DNA from: Allomuricauda sp.
GTDB taxonomy: Bacteria; Bacteroidota; Bacteroidia; Flavobacteriales; Flavobacteriaceae
Direction of reading: 5' to 3'
DNA length: 64,000 nt
Assembly (NCBI RefSeq): GCF_002699205.1
Contig: NZ_PABT01000035.1
Span: 1-64,000 of the forward strand
Each line of letters starts with the position of its first letter. Position 1 is the stretch's first letter. Shown here piece after piece: positions 27,007 to 34,939 of the stretch. The notes under the pieces were generated by a model. It was not told the origin of the DNA and ran no database searches. It worked only from the letters and a program-made list of their open reading frames with translations. The position numbers and the translations under genes were made by a program.

Positions 27007-28455
27007 CTAACTAAGGTCCCAAACCATGGGAAGTACAAAATATACTATAATGGTCAACAGAATAATAGAAATAATGTTCATCCAGATTCCCTTGGTGACC
27101 ATATCGTTCATTTTTAGATAACCTGAACCAAAAACCACCGCATTCGGGGGCGTGGCCACTGGCAACATAAAGGCACATGATGCCGCTACCGTTGCACTTA
27201 TCATTAAATAATATGGGTGAACTCCCAACACTGGGGCCAATGACACCAATACGGGCAGAAGCATCGCAGTGGTGGCTATATTGGATGTAATCTCTGTCAG
27301 AAAATTAACTGTTGCTATTAAAATCAGCAATAGGATTATAAACGGTACTGTCTTTAAGGCAATCAATTTATTTCCGATCCACAGAGCAAGTCCACTACTT
27401 TCAAAACCTGCGGCCAATGCCAAACCGCCTCCAAACAACAATACTATGCCCCAAGGAAGTTTTACCGCATCTTCCCATGTCATCAAATGCTTTCCTTTGG
27501 TACTCGTCGGAAATACAAATAATAGAACGGCGGACGCAATACTGATTACCGTATCATCTATTCCAGGTATTAATTCTTGCAGCAAAAATGAGCGAGAAAT
27601 CCATGCCAATGCCGTTGTAATAAAAACGGCCAAGACAATTTTTTCTTCAAAGGACATTTTACCCAACTCCTTTAATTGTGTCTCAATTTCTTCGCGTCCC
27701 CCTGGAAAAGACTTTTGGGTAAATTTAAAAGCAAACTTGGTCAAATATTTCCAACAAATAAAAAGCAGGATAAATGCGATGGGGAAACCGAACAAGAACC
27801 ACTGTGAAAATGTTATTTCCTCACCAAAAGTTGTTTGCACCACCCCAGCTAGCACTAAATTGGTAGGAGTACCAATCAAAGTGGCCACGCCACCTATTGA
27901 CGCACTATATGCTATACCCAACATTAAAACTTTTCCGAAATTTAGATTTTCGTTTTCGATCGTCTTGGGATTATCCCGTAGTTGGGTCACGATGGCCATT
28001 GCCATGGGCAATATCATCACAGTGGCGGCTGTATTGGAAATCCACATGGACAGCAAGGCAGTTGCCAACATGAAACCCAGCACAATACTGGTAATATTGG
28101 TCCCGACAATTTTTATAATGGACAAAGCGATTCTTCTGTGCAGATTCCATTTTTCTATGGCAAGCGCCAAAATGAAACCGCCCATGTATAAAAAAATATA
28201 CTTATGCCCATAGGAGGCAGTGGTCTCACCAAGTTCCAATCCACCGGAAACTGGAAAAAGTACGATGGGCAGTAAAGCGGTCGCTGAAATGGAAATAGCT
28301 TCCGTAATCCACCATATGGCTACCCAGGCCACCGATGCCAAAACTGCATTGCCCTCATCGTTCAACCCTTCTGGATGAAAGAAAAATAGAATATAAAAAA
28401 AAGCCAATGGCCCTAGGACAAGACCTATCTTTTGTTTGGTTATTTGCATAATCAT
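27007..28455 (-). CDS. DASS/SLC13-family sodium:dicarboxylate symporter
   Basis: A 482-residue inner-membrane carrier with about 12 helices and the two re-entrant SNT-type motifs of the divalent anion:Na+ symporter family: MWISNTAATVMILPMAM in the first half and TEITSNIATTAMLLPVL in the second, together with LIGTPTNLVL. The family moves C4 dicarboxylates, citrate or sulfate with Na+. Its ATG overlaps the end of the Asp/Glu racemase gene by four bases. In this operon it most likely imports an acidic amino acid or dicarboxylate product (for example aspartate, N-acyl-aspartate or succinate) made in the periplasm; the exact ligand is inference. Confidence 0.92.
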   Translation of the reverse strand: MIMQITKQKIGLVLGPLAFFYILFFFHPEGLNDEGNAVLASVAWVAIWWITEAISISATALLPIVLFPVSGGLELGETTASYGHKYIFLYMGGFILALAIEKWNLHRRIALSIIKIVGTNITSIVLGFMLATALLSMWISNTAATVMILPMAMAIVTQLRDNPKTIENENLNFGKVLMLGIAYSASIGGVATLIGTPTNLVLAGVVQTTFGEEITFSQWFLFGFPIAFILLFICWKYLTKFAFKFTQKSFPGGREEIETQLKELGKMSFEEKIVLAVFITTALAWISRSFLLQELIPGIDDTVISIASAVLLFVFPTSTKGKHLMTWEDAVKLPWGIVLLFGGGLALAAGFESSGLALWIGNKLIALKTVPFIILLLILIATVNFLTEITSNIATTAMLLPVLVSLAPVLGVHPYYLMISATVAASCAFMLPVATPPNAVVFGSGYLKMNDMVTKGIWMNIISIILLTIIVYFVLPMVWDLS

Positions 28456-29255
28456 CTTTTTAAAATATAATCGACCCCAGCTTTCGCATGAATTTCGGTG
28501 GTATTAAAAACAGGGATATCCACATCTTCCTGAAAAATCATCAACGGAAACTCCGTACACCCAAGAATCACTCCCTCGGCCCCTTGTTTCCTCGCATTTT
28601 CAATGACCTCCATCACATAATCCTTTGAAGATGGCACTATTTCCCCATAGGTGAGCTCGTCGATAATGATCCTATGAAGCTCATCGATCACCTCCTGTTC
28701 TTCCGGAACCAGTACCTCAATACCATTGGCCTCGATTCTTTTTGTGATAAAGGTTTCCTCCATACTATACTTGGTACCGATAAAAAGTACTTTTTTCAAA
28801 CCTTTTTCCTTGACGGCATTCGCGGTGGCATCGGCGATATGTATGATCGGGAAATCCAGCTTTTCCTGAACGGCATCATACACTTTATGGGGGGTGTTGG
28901 CGCAGAAAAGAACGGTATTGGCCCCTGCTTTGTTAAGGGCCTGTCCGGCCACTGCCAACATGTGGGCGATGGAGTCCCATTTATTCTCTATTTGATATCG
29001 ATGTACCCTAGCTTGGTTAAGGGTATAGACCAATAAGGGCGGATTGGTATTGTTCCCATAATGATCGTTCACAGATTGATTGATCATACTATAATATTCT
29101 ACGGTGGAATGCCATGATGTTCCTCCTATCAACCCCAATACGTTCATTTCGGGATCTTCTTGTTTTTGATCATTGTTATCTTTCATTTTTTCCTCTACGG
29201 CTTCATTGCACGATGCAAGGGCCACTAGTAACAAGCAATACAAATATTTCTTCAT
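28452..29255 (-). CDS. Aspartate/glutamate racemase-family lipoprotein (periplasmic)
   Basis: A cofactor-independent racemase of the Asp/Glu/hydantoin superfamily with both catalytic cysteines in place: LFCANTPHK (about Cys118) and LGCTEFPL (about Cys233), and an opening glycine motif LGLIGGTSWHSTVEYY. Unusually for this cytoplasmic family it has a lipoprotein signal (YLYCLLLVALASC), so it should work in the periplasm anchored to a membrane. The ATG at 29255 is chosen over GTG at 29261 because it starts the signal peptide correctly. It is translationally coupled to the DASS transporter, suggesting that it interconverts D and L forms of the transported acidic amino acid or imide. Confidence 0.85.
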   Translation of the reverse strand: MKKYLYCLLLVALASCNEAVEEKMKDNNDQKQEDPEMNVLGLIGGTSWHSTVEYYSMINQSVNDHYGNNTNPPLLVYTLNQARVHRYQIENKWDSIAHMLAVAGQALNKAGANTVLFCANTPHKVYDAVQEKLDFPIIHIADATANAVKEKGLKKVLFIGTKYSMEETFITKRIEANGIEVLVPEEQEVIDELHRIIIDELTYGEIVPSSKDYVMEVIENARKQGAEGVILGCTEFPLMIFQEDVDIPVFNTTEIHAKAGVDYILKR

Positions 29256-29276
29256 AAACACGTTTATTCAATAGCA

Positions 29277-30167
29277 TTAATTTCCTTTACCGAGCAACTC
29301 GATCCATTGAGCTCTGTACCCCGTATTCCGAACCCCGTTGGAGTGCGCCCTTTTTCCTTCTGGAACCTCTAGATCAAACGCATAAATATGGTCTTCGGGA
29401 ATGTTCATCGCCTTGTAGGTCTCAATAATAGTTGCCGCGGTAGGCTCCTCTACATGGTAGGTGCCGTACCAACGATCCAAGGGCGTTTTGCTATCTTTAA
29501 AATACCATTTGGCTATTTTGCCCTTAGCGGAATAATCCCATCCCCCAGAAAAATCAATTACCCTGGCCACAACATGGTCTTTTGCTATAAAGGCCGACAT
29601 CCCTCCTCCTTGCGACTGTCCGGCAAGTGCTATTTCACTCCATTTTGGTTCGCCATTTTCCAAGTAACGGCCCCAATCCAGGTTTTTATCGTTCTCCGAC
29701 AGGTACTCCAAAAGTTTGGTAAGACGGTTAACAATGGCATCATAGGGTTTGTCATCTATCAACGTGAACGTAGTATCGCCATACACCCTCCTATTTCTAA
29801 ATTCCTCGGCACAATCAGAGTTCGCCACCAGCGCATCCCCCTTACATATCCGGGCAATCGCCGGAGTGTTTATATATGAAAGGTTGATGACCGCATACCC
29901 CTGCTGAACCGCCGTATAAAAGAGATCTTTCGGCCCCCTTAGGGCTATACCGTTCGTGCCCGGGATAAAAAGCAACAACTTTCCCTGTTCGTTGCTTGGG
30001 TCATAGGCCACAAAATGGGGCGTATCGGCGTTTTCTATTCTTGGGTCGGTCAGGGACGGCTTAATTTCCAACACCACGTTGGGAGCCGGGAACAAGCCGG
30101 GTTCCTGTGCAAAGGAGCAAACACATTGGGATAGAAATAAAATCGCCAACAACAACTGTTTTTTCAT
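29277..30167 (-). CDS. Secreted alpha/beta hydrolase
   Basis: A Sec-exported hydrolase of 296 residues starting at the internal ATG (30167), which begins a clean signal peptide (MKKQLLLAILFLSQ, cleaved near CSFAQ). The nucleophile elbow is GQSQGG, the oxyanion strand is LLFIPGTNG, and a C-terminal His in GKRAHSNGVRN completes a plausible triad. I cannot assign the substrate class; relatives include esterases and peptidases of unknown target. It sits between the creatininase-family and racemase genes with small gaps and is surely cotranscribed. Confidence 0.75.
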   Translation of the reverse strand: MKKQLLLAILFLSQCVCSFAQEPGLFPAPNVVLEIKPSLTDPRIENADTPHFVAYDPSNEQGKLLLFIPGTNGIALRGPKDLFYTAVQQGYAVINLSYINTPAIARICKGDALVANSDCAEEFRNRRVYGDTTFTLIDDKPYDAIVNRLTKLLEYLSENDKNLDWGRYLENGEPKWSEIALAGQSQGGGMSAFIAKDHVVARVIDFSGGWDYSAKGKIAKWYFKDSKTPLDRWYGTYHVEEPTAATIIETYKAMNIPEDHIYAFDLEVPEGKRAHSNGVRNTGYRAQWIELLGKGN

Positions 30168-30211
30168 AACACTATATCTGTATTCGGTTCTACAGGCCAT
30201 TGTCACACACA

Positions 30212-31075
30212 TTAAACCGTGATCAATTCATTCCATTTATCAATAAAATCGGCACAGGCCCTTACCACGTTTTTTGTGTTCTTTTCCCCTCTTTCCACGG
30301 TAGCCTCCTTGGGGTCCAATTCTCCCCATACGCCCGTTTCGGTCATTTCTATGGTAGATGTCCTTTTACCCGTTTCCGCGGCCTTTAAACCTTCGGAGAG
30401 AAACAACAGCTTTTCGGTAGGTTCTTCGTTGATTACCCCAGGCACCATATTCGCCAAATGTTTGGGCAGGGTCAGTTTTGTCGGCTTGGCTTTGTCCAAT
30501 TGTACCAGACTTGGCATCAGGTACAACGAATTGGATGTTTCGCCCGTACCTGCATGGCGGTCAAGGGCCCTGGTCTCTTTTTCCCCCTCACTTTGCAGAT
30601 AAGGCTTCACGGCAACACTGAAGTCTACGGCAACGGCCGAGGTCTTCTGGTTTATCTGATCCACCAAAAAGGTGGTGATCGCGGTGTTGCCCCCATGTGA
30701 GTTCATCAACATAAACCGCTTGAACCCATGTTTTATAAGGCTCTCCACGGTCTCCATATGTACACGTAGTATAGTTTCCGCACTTAGGGTAATCGTTCCC
30801 GCAAAGGCCATATGATAGGGAGACTGGCCCGCCATTAACACCGGTGCCACCAAAATATCACGCTCTTGGGCTATGAGCTTACATAGTTCTATGCCATTTA
30901 TAAAATCTGTTCCTATGGGCAAATGGCTGGAATGTTGCTCCAATGCCCCGATTGGAATAATGGCCAAATCCGATTTCTTTAAAAAATCCTGCACTTCTGG
31001 AACTGTCATGTGCGGCAAGTAGTTTTTGACCTTGTTTTCTTTCCAAAGTGGATTGGTGGGGGTTTCTTTCGTCAT
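30212..31075 (-). CDS. Creatininase-family metal-dependent amidohydrolase
   Basis: A 287-residue cytoplasmic enzyme of the creatininase fold. Metal ligands are visible: Glu and His in IGALEQHSSHLPIGTDF, the Asp of GTDF, the His of MNSHGGNTA, and a downstream HAGTGETS segment providing the usual His/Glu. The family includes creatinine amidohydrolase, the FAPy deformylase ArfB and the peptidase MftE, so it opens cyclic or formyl amides or cleaves special peptides. No signal peptide is seen, in contrast to most other enzymes in this operon, so it would act after import. The specific substrate is unknown. Confidence 0.88.
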   Translation of the reverse strand: MTKETPTNPLWKENKVKNYLPHMTVPEVQDFLKKSDLAIIPIGALEQHSSHLPIGTDFINGIELCKLIAQERDILVAPVLMAGQSPYHMAFAGTITLSAETILRVHMETVESLIKHGFKRFMLMNSHGGNTAITTFLVDQINQKTSAVAVDFSVAVKPYLQSEGEKETRALDRHAGTGETSNSLYLMPSLVQLDKAKPTKLTLPKHLANMVPGVINEEPTEKLLFLSEGLKAAETGKRTSTIEMTETGVWGELDPKEATVERGEKNTKNVVRACADFIDKWNELITV

Positions 31076-31185
31076 ATATCTAGATAATTATAACTATAGT
31101 AATTTGTATTTTAATGATGTCCGTGAATGGATATCGTTTATTTAAATGGACCGGTGTAATCGCCTAAGCATTGGGAAGGATACAA

Positions 31186-31662
31186 TCAGTCTTCCACTTC
31201 AACTACACATTCCACTTCAACGGCCTGTGCCCTTGGCAATGTTGCTACACCAATAGCTGCCCTGGCATGTAGCCCCCTTTCTCCAAAAACGGCTACCATT
31301 AGATCGGAAAAACCATCTATTACCTTGGGCTGCTCTATAAAATCCGGTGTAGAGTTCACCAGGGCCAACACCTTTACAATACGTTTTACTTTTTTTAGGT
31401 CGCCCAACATTTCCTTAAGAACGGCGATCTGGTTAATGGCCGTTAAACGTGCTCCTTCATAGCCTTTTTCTATAGAAATATCATCTCCCAGTTTTCCCGT
31501 TATCTCCACTCCATTTGCATACCTAGGTCCTTTTCCTGCCAAAAAAATAAGGTTTCCCGTACGTACCCCGTTCACATAATTGGCCACGGGGTTAGGGGCC
31601 TTAGGCAGCTCTATGCCCAACTCTTTTAACCTGGCCTCGGGATCGTAGACTTTGTGTTCCAT
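31186..31662 (-). CDS. RidA/YjgF-family enamine/imine deaminase-like protein
   Basis: A 158-residue cytoplasmic protein of the RidA superfamily. The opening is of the PEARLKELGIELPKAPNPV type with FLAGKGPRYANG, and the active-site Arg is in HARAAIGVATLPRAQAVEVE. This longer N-terminal variety (the YjgF/chorismate-mutase-like subgroup) is common beside catabolic enzymes. RidA proteins remove reactive enamines and imines made by amino-acid-degrading enzymes. It follows the 685-residue amidohydrolase by 2 bp. It suggests that amino-acid or imino-acid intermediates arise in the pathway. Confidence 0.9.
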   Translation of the reverse strand: MEHKVYDPEARLKELGIELPKAPNPVANYVNGVRTGNLIFLAGKGPRYANGVEITGKLGDDISIEKGYEGARLTAINQIAVLKEMLGDLKKVKRIVKVLALVNSTPDFIEQPKVIDGFSDLMVAVFGERGLHARAAIGVATLPRAQAVEVECVVEVED

Positions 31663-31664
31663 TC

Positions 31665-33722
31665 TTAATTCTGATTATCTCTATTGGGTATAAAATCCGC
31701 CGCTGTCCACAAGCCCTCGCTTTCATAATAATTTCCATTGGTCATTACCGCGGACACCGTCCTAATATTGTCTATTTTTTCCAATGGGTTTTTATCCAAG
31801 ATGGCGATATCGGCCTCTTTGCCAACTTCTATACTTCCCGTTACATCATCCATGCCCATGGCCTTGGCGGGCACTATCGTCGCCGTTCTGATGGCTTCCA
31901 AGGGAGTTAGTCCCCCTAATTTGTTATAGGACTCTATTTCCAAAAAGAGCCCGAATCCAGGAGCAAAGTTGTCGGTACCGGCAACAACGGGAATCCCCGC
32001 TTTATAGAACTTACCGATGACCTCGGCAGCTTTAATAATGTTTTGCTTTAATTTTTTAGCACGGGCTTCGGACGCTCCGGCCCTAAACCTTTTACTCTCA
32101 AAAAGTTCATAGGCCATTCTATAAGCATCCGGTTCTATGGTTTCCATGGGCTCACCTTCTGGTAATGTACGCATTACACCCAACCCAAGGGTTACATCCA
32201 AAACGGTACCGTGCTTTAGGTAAAAGGCGATGGCATCATTCACCATTTCGTCTGTAACTTCATTGTCCACCATGAAATAAGGGCCTAGATCCGATATTTT
32301 CTTATCTGTAAACAAAGCCCCTAAAATTCTATTGTAATGGCTTAGCATATCCATACCATCCTCTACTGCCAATCGCGCATCGTTCACTAGGGCAGGTACA
32401 TGGCCGGTGACCGTCATGCCCACTTTATGCGCCTCTTCGGCCAATACTTTCAATATCTCAGGTTCTATAGAGGTATATATCTTGATCTGCTTGTAACCGT
32501 TCCTATGGTACAGTGCCACTGTTTCCTTTGCCTCCTCTACCGATCTTGCCCGTATAACACCATTGCCCTTTATTCCAGGGCCATCGGTCATACCTGCCAA
32601 AAGAATATCGGGGCCCAATGCGCCGTCTTTGGCTATGGCGTCCCTAAAAGCGGTCGCGAACTCCAGTTCGTTTCCATTGTCCCTGATCGTGGTAACCCCA
32701 CCGGCCAAATAAGCGGGTGCCCATTGTACCTGGTTGGAGTGGGCGTGCATATCCCATAGTCCCGGGATCAGGGTCTTTCCTTTTACATCGATCACCTTGG
32801 CCCCTTTTGACACCTTTACGGACTCCCTTTTTCCAATCTCCACAATCTTGCCATCCTCAACAATGATCGTCATATCCTCTTTGATACCATCTCCGGCCAC
32901 ATCAACAACATCTCCCCCTACCAAGGCTACCACCGGGTATTCCGGGCCTTTCAGGTTTTGGGTGTACTCGGCAAGTTGGGCCATTTGTTCTTCTACATTA
33001 CCCTGGATAAAGGTTGGTAGCGCCTCTTCATATTCTTCTTTGATCATTTCCCTGATCTGGGTGTTCGCCTTCACCAAGGCGACCAAATTTTGCGACTCGT
33101 CCAACCAAATAGTTCTACCGCCCCAGTTTATACCGGTGGCAACATACCTATCCAATATTCTTTGCTCTCCACCTATCGTCACGGTATCCTTGGCCCTATG
33201 GGTCACCGTTACCTCTCCCCTTGGAAAGGTAGCCAAGCTATCCTGACCATATTTAAAATAACAATGGTACAGCATCATTTCTATGCCTGCGGGAATATTA
33301 CTGTGCAAGGGAAAGAAATGGGCGGGCACCTTTTTGGTCACCTTATCAAAATGTTTTTCCCGTACCGTAATTTCATCGGGACCAATTTTCTCTACTTCCA
33401 GTATATTGGTGGTATCCTTGGATATTCTTTTGCTGCTGTAATAAACAGGTTCCAAATCTTTTGTAAGCCGCAATTCCGAAACCACCCCCGTGATGCGTCC
33501 CCGCTCGTTTTCGCCCTGCATCGATTTTACGATGATGGTATCGTTACTGGTGTGCACCTCATAGGTTTCCTCACCGATCGGTGATTGTCTCCTGTGTACT
33601 ATGAATTTCCCCTCATCGGTGAAATTGTCCCACTTTGATGATTCCGATGTACATGAAACCAAGGATATGGACATGAATACACCTGCACATACAAATTTTG
33701 TGTATCTGGCAATACTTTTCAT
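31665..33722 (-). CDS. Lipoprotein amidohydrolase, Xaa-Pro/imide dipeptidase-like
   Basis: A 685-residue lipoprotein (MSISLVSC, Cys24) with an uncharacterised N-terminal domain (about 30-260, beta-rich, VHRRQSPIGEETYEVH) followed by an amidohydrolase TIM barrel. The metal-site set is complete: HAH in GLWDMHAHS (326/328), Lys in GYKQIKIYTS, His in TGHVPA, His in LSHYNR and Asp in AGTDNF. This set resembles bacterial Xaa-Pro and acyl-amino-acid dipeptidases. The C-terminal DVTGSIEVGKEADIAILDKNP is the standard end of the fold. A paralogue with the same architecture lies two genes upstream. It should act in the periplasm or at the surface on small amides or dipeptides. Confidence 0.88.
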   Translation of the reverse strand: MKSIARYTKFVCAGVFMSISLVSCTSESSKWDNFTDEGKFIVHRRQSPIGEETYEVHTSNDTIIVKSMQGENERGRITGVVSELRLTKDLEPVYYSSKRISKDTTNILEVEKIGPDEITVREKHFDKVTKKVPAHFFPLHSNIPAGIEMMLYHCYFKYGQDSLATFPRGEVTVTHRAKDTVTIGGEQRILDRYVATGINWGGRTIWLDESQNLVALVKANTQIREMIKEEYEEALPTFIQGNVEEQMAQLAEYTQNLKGPEYPVVALVGGDVVDVAGDGIKEDMTIIVEDGKIVEIGKRESVKVSKGAKVIDVKGKTLIPGLWDMHAHSNQVQWAPAYLAGGVTTIRDNGNELEFATAFRDAIAKDGALGPDILLAGMTDGPGIKGNGVIRARSVEEAKETVALYHRNGYKQIKIYTSIEPEILKVLAEEAHKVGMTVTGHVPALVNDARLAVEDGMDMLSHYNRILGALFTDKKISDLGPYFMVDNEVTDEMVNDAIAFYLKHGTVLDVTLGLGVMRTLPEGEPMETIEPDAYRMAYELFESKRFRAGASEARAKKLKQNIIKAAEVIGKFYKAGIPVVAGTDNFAPGFGLFLEIESYNKLGGLTPLEAIRTATIVPAKAMGMDDVTGSIEVGKEADIAILDKNPLEKIDNIRTVSAVMTNGNYYESEGLWTAADFIPNRDNQN

Positions 33723-33767
33723 TGATCTTATATTTTTTTATTTTTTTGGTCCTATTCCCACCTTATA

Positions 33768-34889
33768 TCAAGGGAACTTGGGTACGTATTTGTTAAAATA
33801 ATAGAGGTTGAGCTCATCGGAGTTGCTCTCTATAATATCTGGTTTTCCATCTCCGTTCAGATCACTGACCATAATATCATAGGTGTTGAATTTTTTATCG
33901 CTCAATACTATTTTTTTCCAACTTTTACCATCTTCCTGATTTAGAAAAACAGTATTGGGAGCGGCCACATTACCTATGACAATATCCATAGTGCCATCCA
34001 TATCCATATCGGCAACCGACAGGGAATATGATTTATCGGAACTGGCATCGAATACCATTTTTCTATTAAAATCCCCTTTTTTACTTCCAAAATAAATCAC
34101 GTTAGGCTCTCCTATATTAGCTGTTACGATATCTAAATATCCATCTTTGTCCATATCGGCAATAGCAACAGATCTGGTATTATCCGTACCCGTACCATAG
34201 GGTATTCTTTTAGAGAAATTAAGCTTGCCATCATTTAGATACACAAAATTGGGCTGCTCGTCCCTATTGGCCAAAATAAGGTCGTTATGGCCATCAGCGT
34301 TCATATCCGCCACTTCAACATCTATCGTAGAATCTTTTTTAGAACCAAAACCTATAGATTTGGTAAAGTTTCCCTTTCCATCATTAAGGCATATCTCATT
34401 TTCCTTTCCACGGTTGGTTATTAGAATATCCATATCACCATCACCATCGATGTCCGCAACTACGATATTTCTAGTGGGCGCATACGCTTCACCGAACCTA
34501 GAACCTTTTGTGAATTTCCCATTTCCATCATTAATAAAAATGTAATTGGGCGCCATATCGTTACCAACGGCTATATCCAAATCGCCATCATTGTCAAAAT
34601 CGGCAAGCTCGGTGGAATAACTGGTTTCTTGCTCGTCACCCAAAATCTGTGAAACGGTAAATACGCCCCTGCCATTATTAAAGAAAACCCTATTTTGACC
34701 TGGCCAATGGCGACCGTTGGCCACGAGTATATCCACATCGCCATCCTTGTCTATATCTCCCAAGCCCATGGATGCCGTACGCTCTTTATAGGTACCTAAA
34801 ATTAACCTGCCACTGGTAAAGAACTCAGAAGACTGGCTATAACCTGTAGCTACAAAAAGTGAAAAAAGAAATATATATATCTGTTTCAT
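33768..34889 (-). CDS. Secreted VCBS/FG-GAP repeat beta-propeller protein
   Basis: A 373-residue secreted protein (signal peptide YIFLFSLFVATGYSQ) built from about seven repeats of 45-50 residues, each with a calcium-loop motif such as DIDKDGDVDILVANG, DFDNDGDLDIAVGND, DIDGDGDMDILITNR or DLNGDGKPDIIESNS. This gives a seven-bladed integrin-like propeller. No catalytic domain is attached. Placed between two lipoprotein amidohydrolases, it may bind the substrate or scaffold the enzymes at the cell surface; this is inference, and such propellers are otherwise of unknown role. Confidence 0.88.
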   Translation of the reverse strand: MKQIYIFLFSLFVATGYSQSSEFFTSGRLILGTYKERTASMGLGDIDKDGDVDILVANGRHWPGQNRVFFNNGRGVFTVSQILGDEQETSYSTELADFDNDGDLDIAVGNDMAPNYIFINDGNGKFTKGSRFGEAYAPTRNIVVADIDGDGDMDILITNRGKENEICLNDGKGNFTKSIGFGSKKDSTIDVEVADMNADGHNDLILANRDEQPNFVYLNDGKLNFSKRIPYGTGTDNTRSVAIADMDKDGYLDIVTANIGEPNVIYFGSKKGDFNRKMVFDASSDKSYSLSVADMDMDGTMDIVIGNVAAPNTVFLNQEDGKSWKKIVLSDKKFNTYDIMVSDLNGDGKPDIIESNSDELNLYYFNKYVPKFP

Positions 34890-34939
34890 TATTATTTTTT
34901 TTAAATGTATGATTGGTGAGTTTGCCCGTTATTACGGAT

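Noticed and set aside
27269-28213. 314-residue open frame antisense to the DASS transporter gene
   Set aside because: Composition mirrors the helices of the real gene; no start context and no recognisable domain.
29277-30212. Longer alpha/beta hydrolase start at 30212
   Set aside because: It would bury the signal peptide behind 15 residues and overlap the preceding gene; the ATG at 30167 begins a proper leader.
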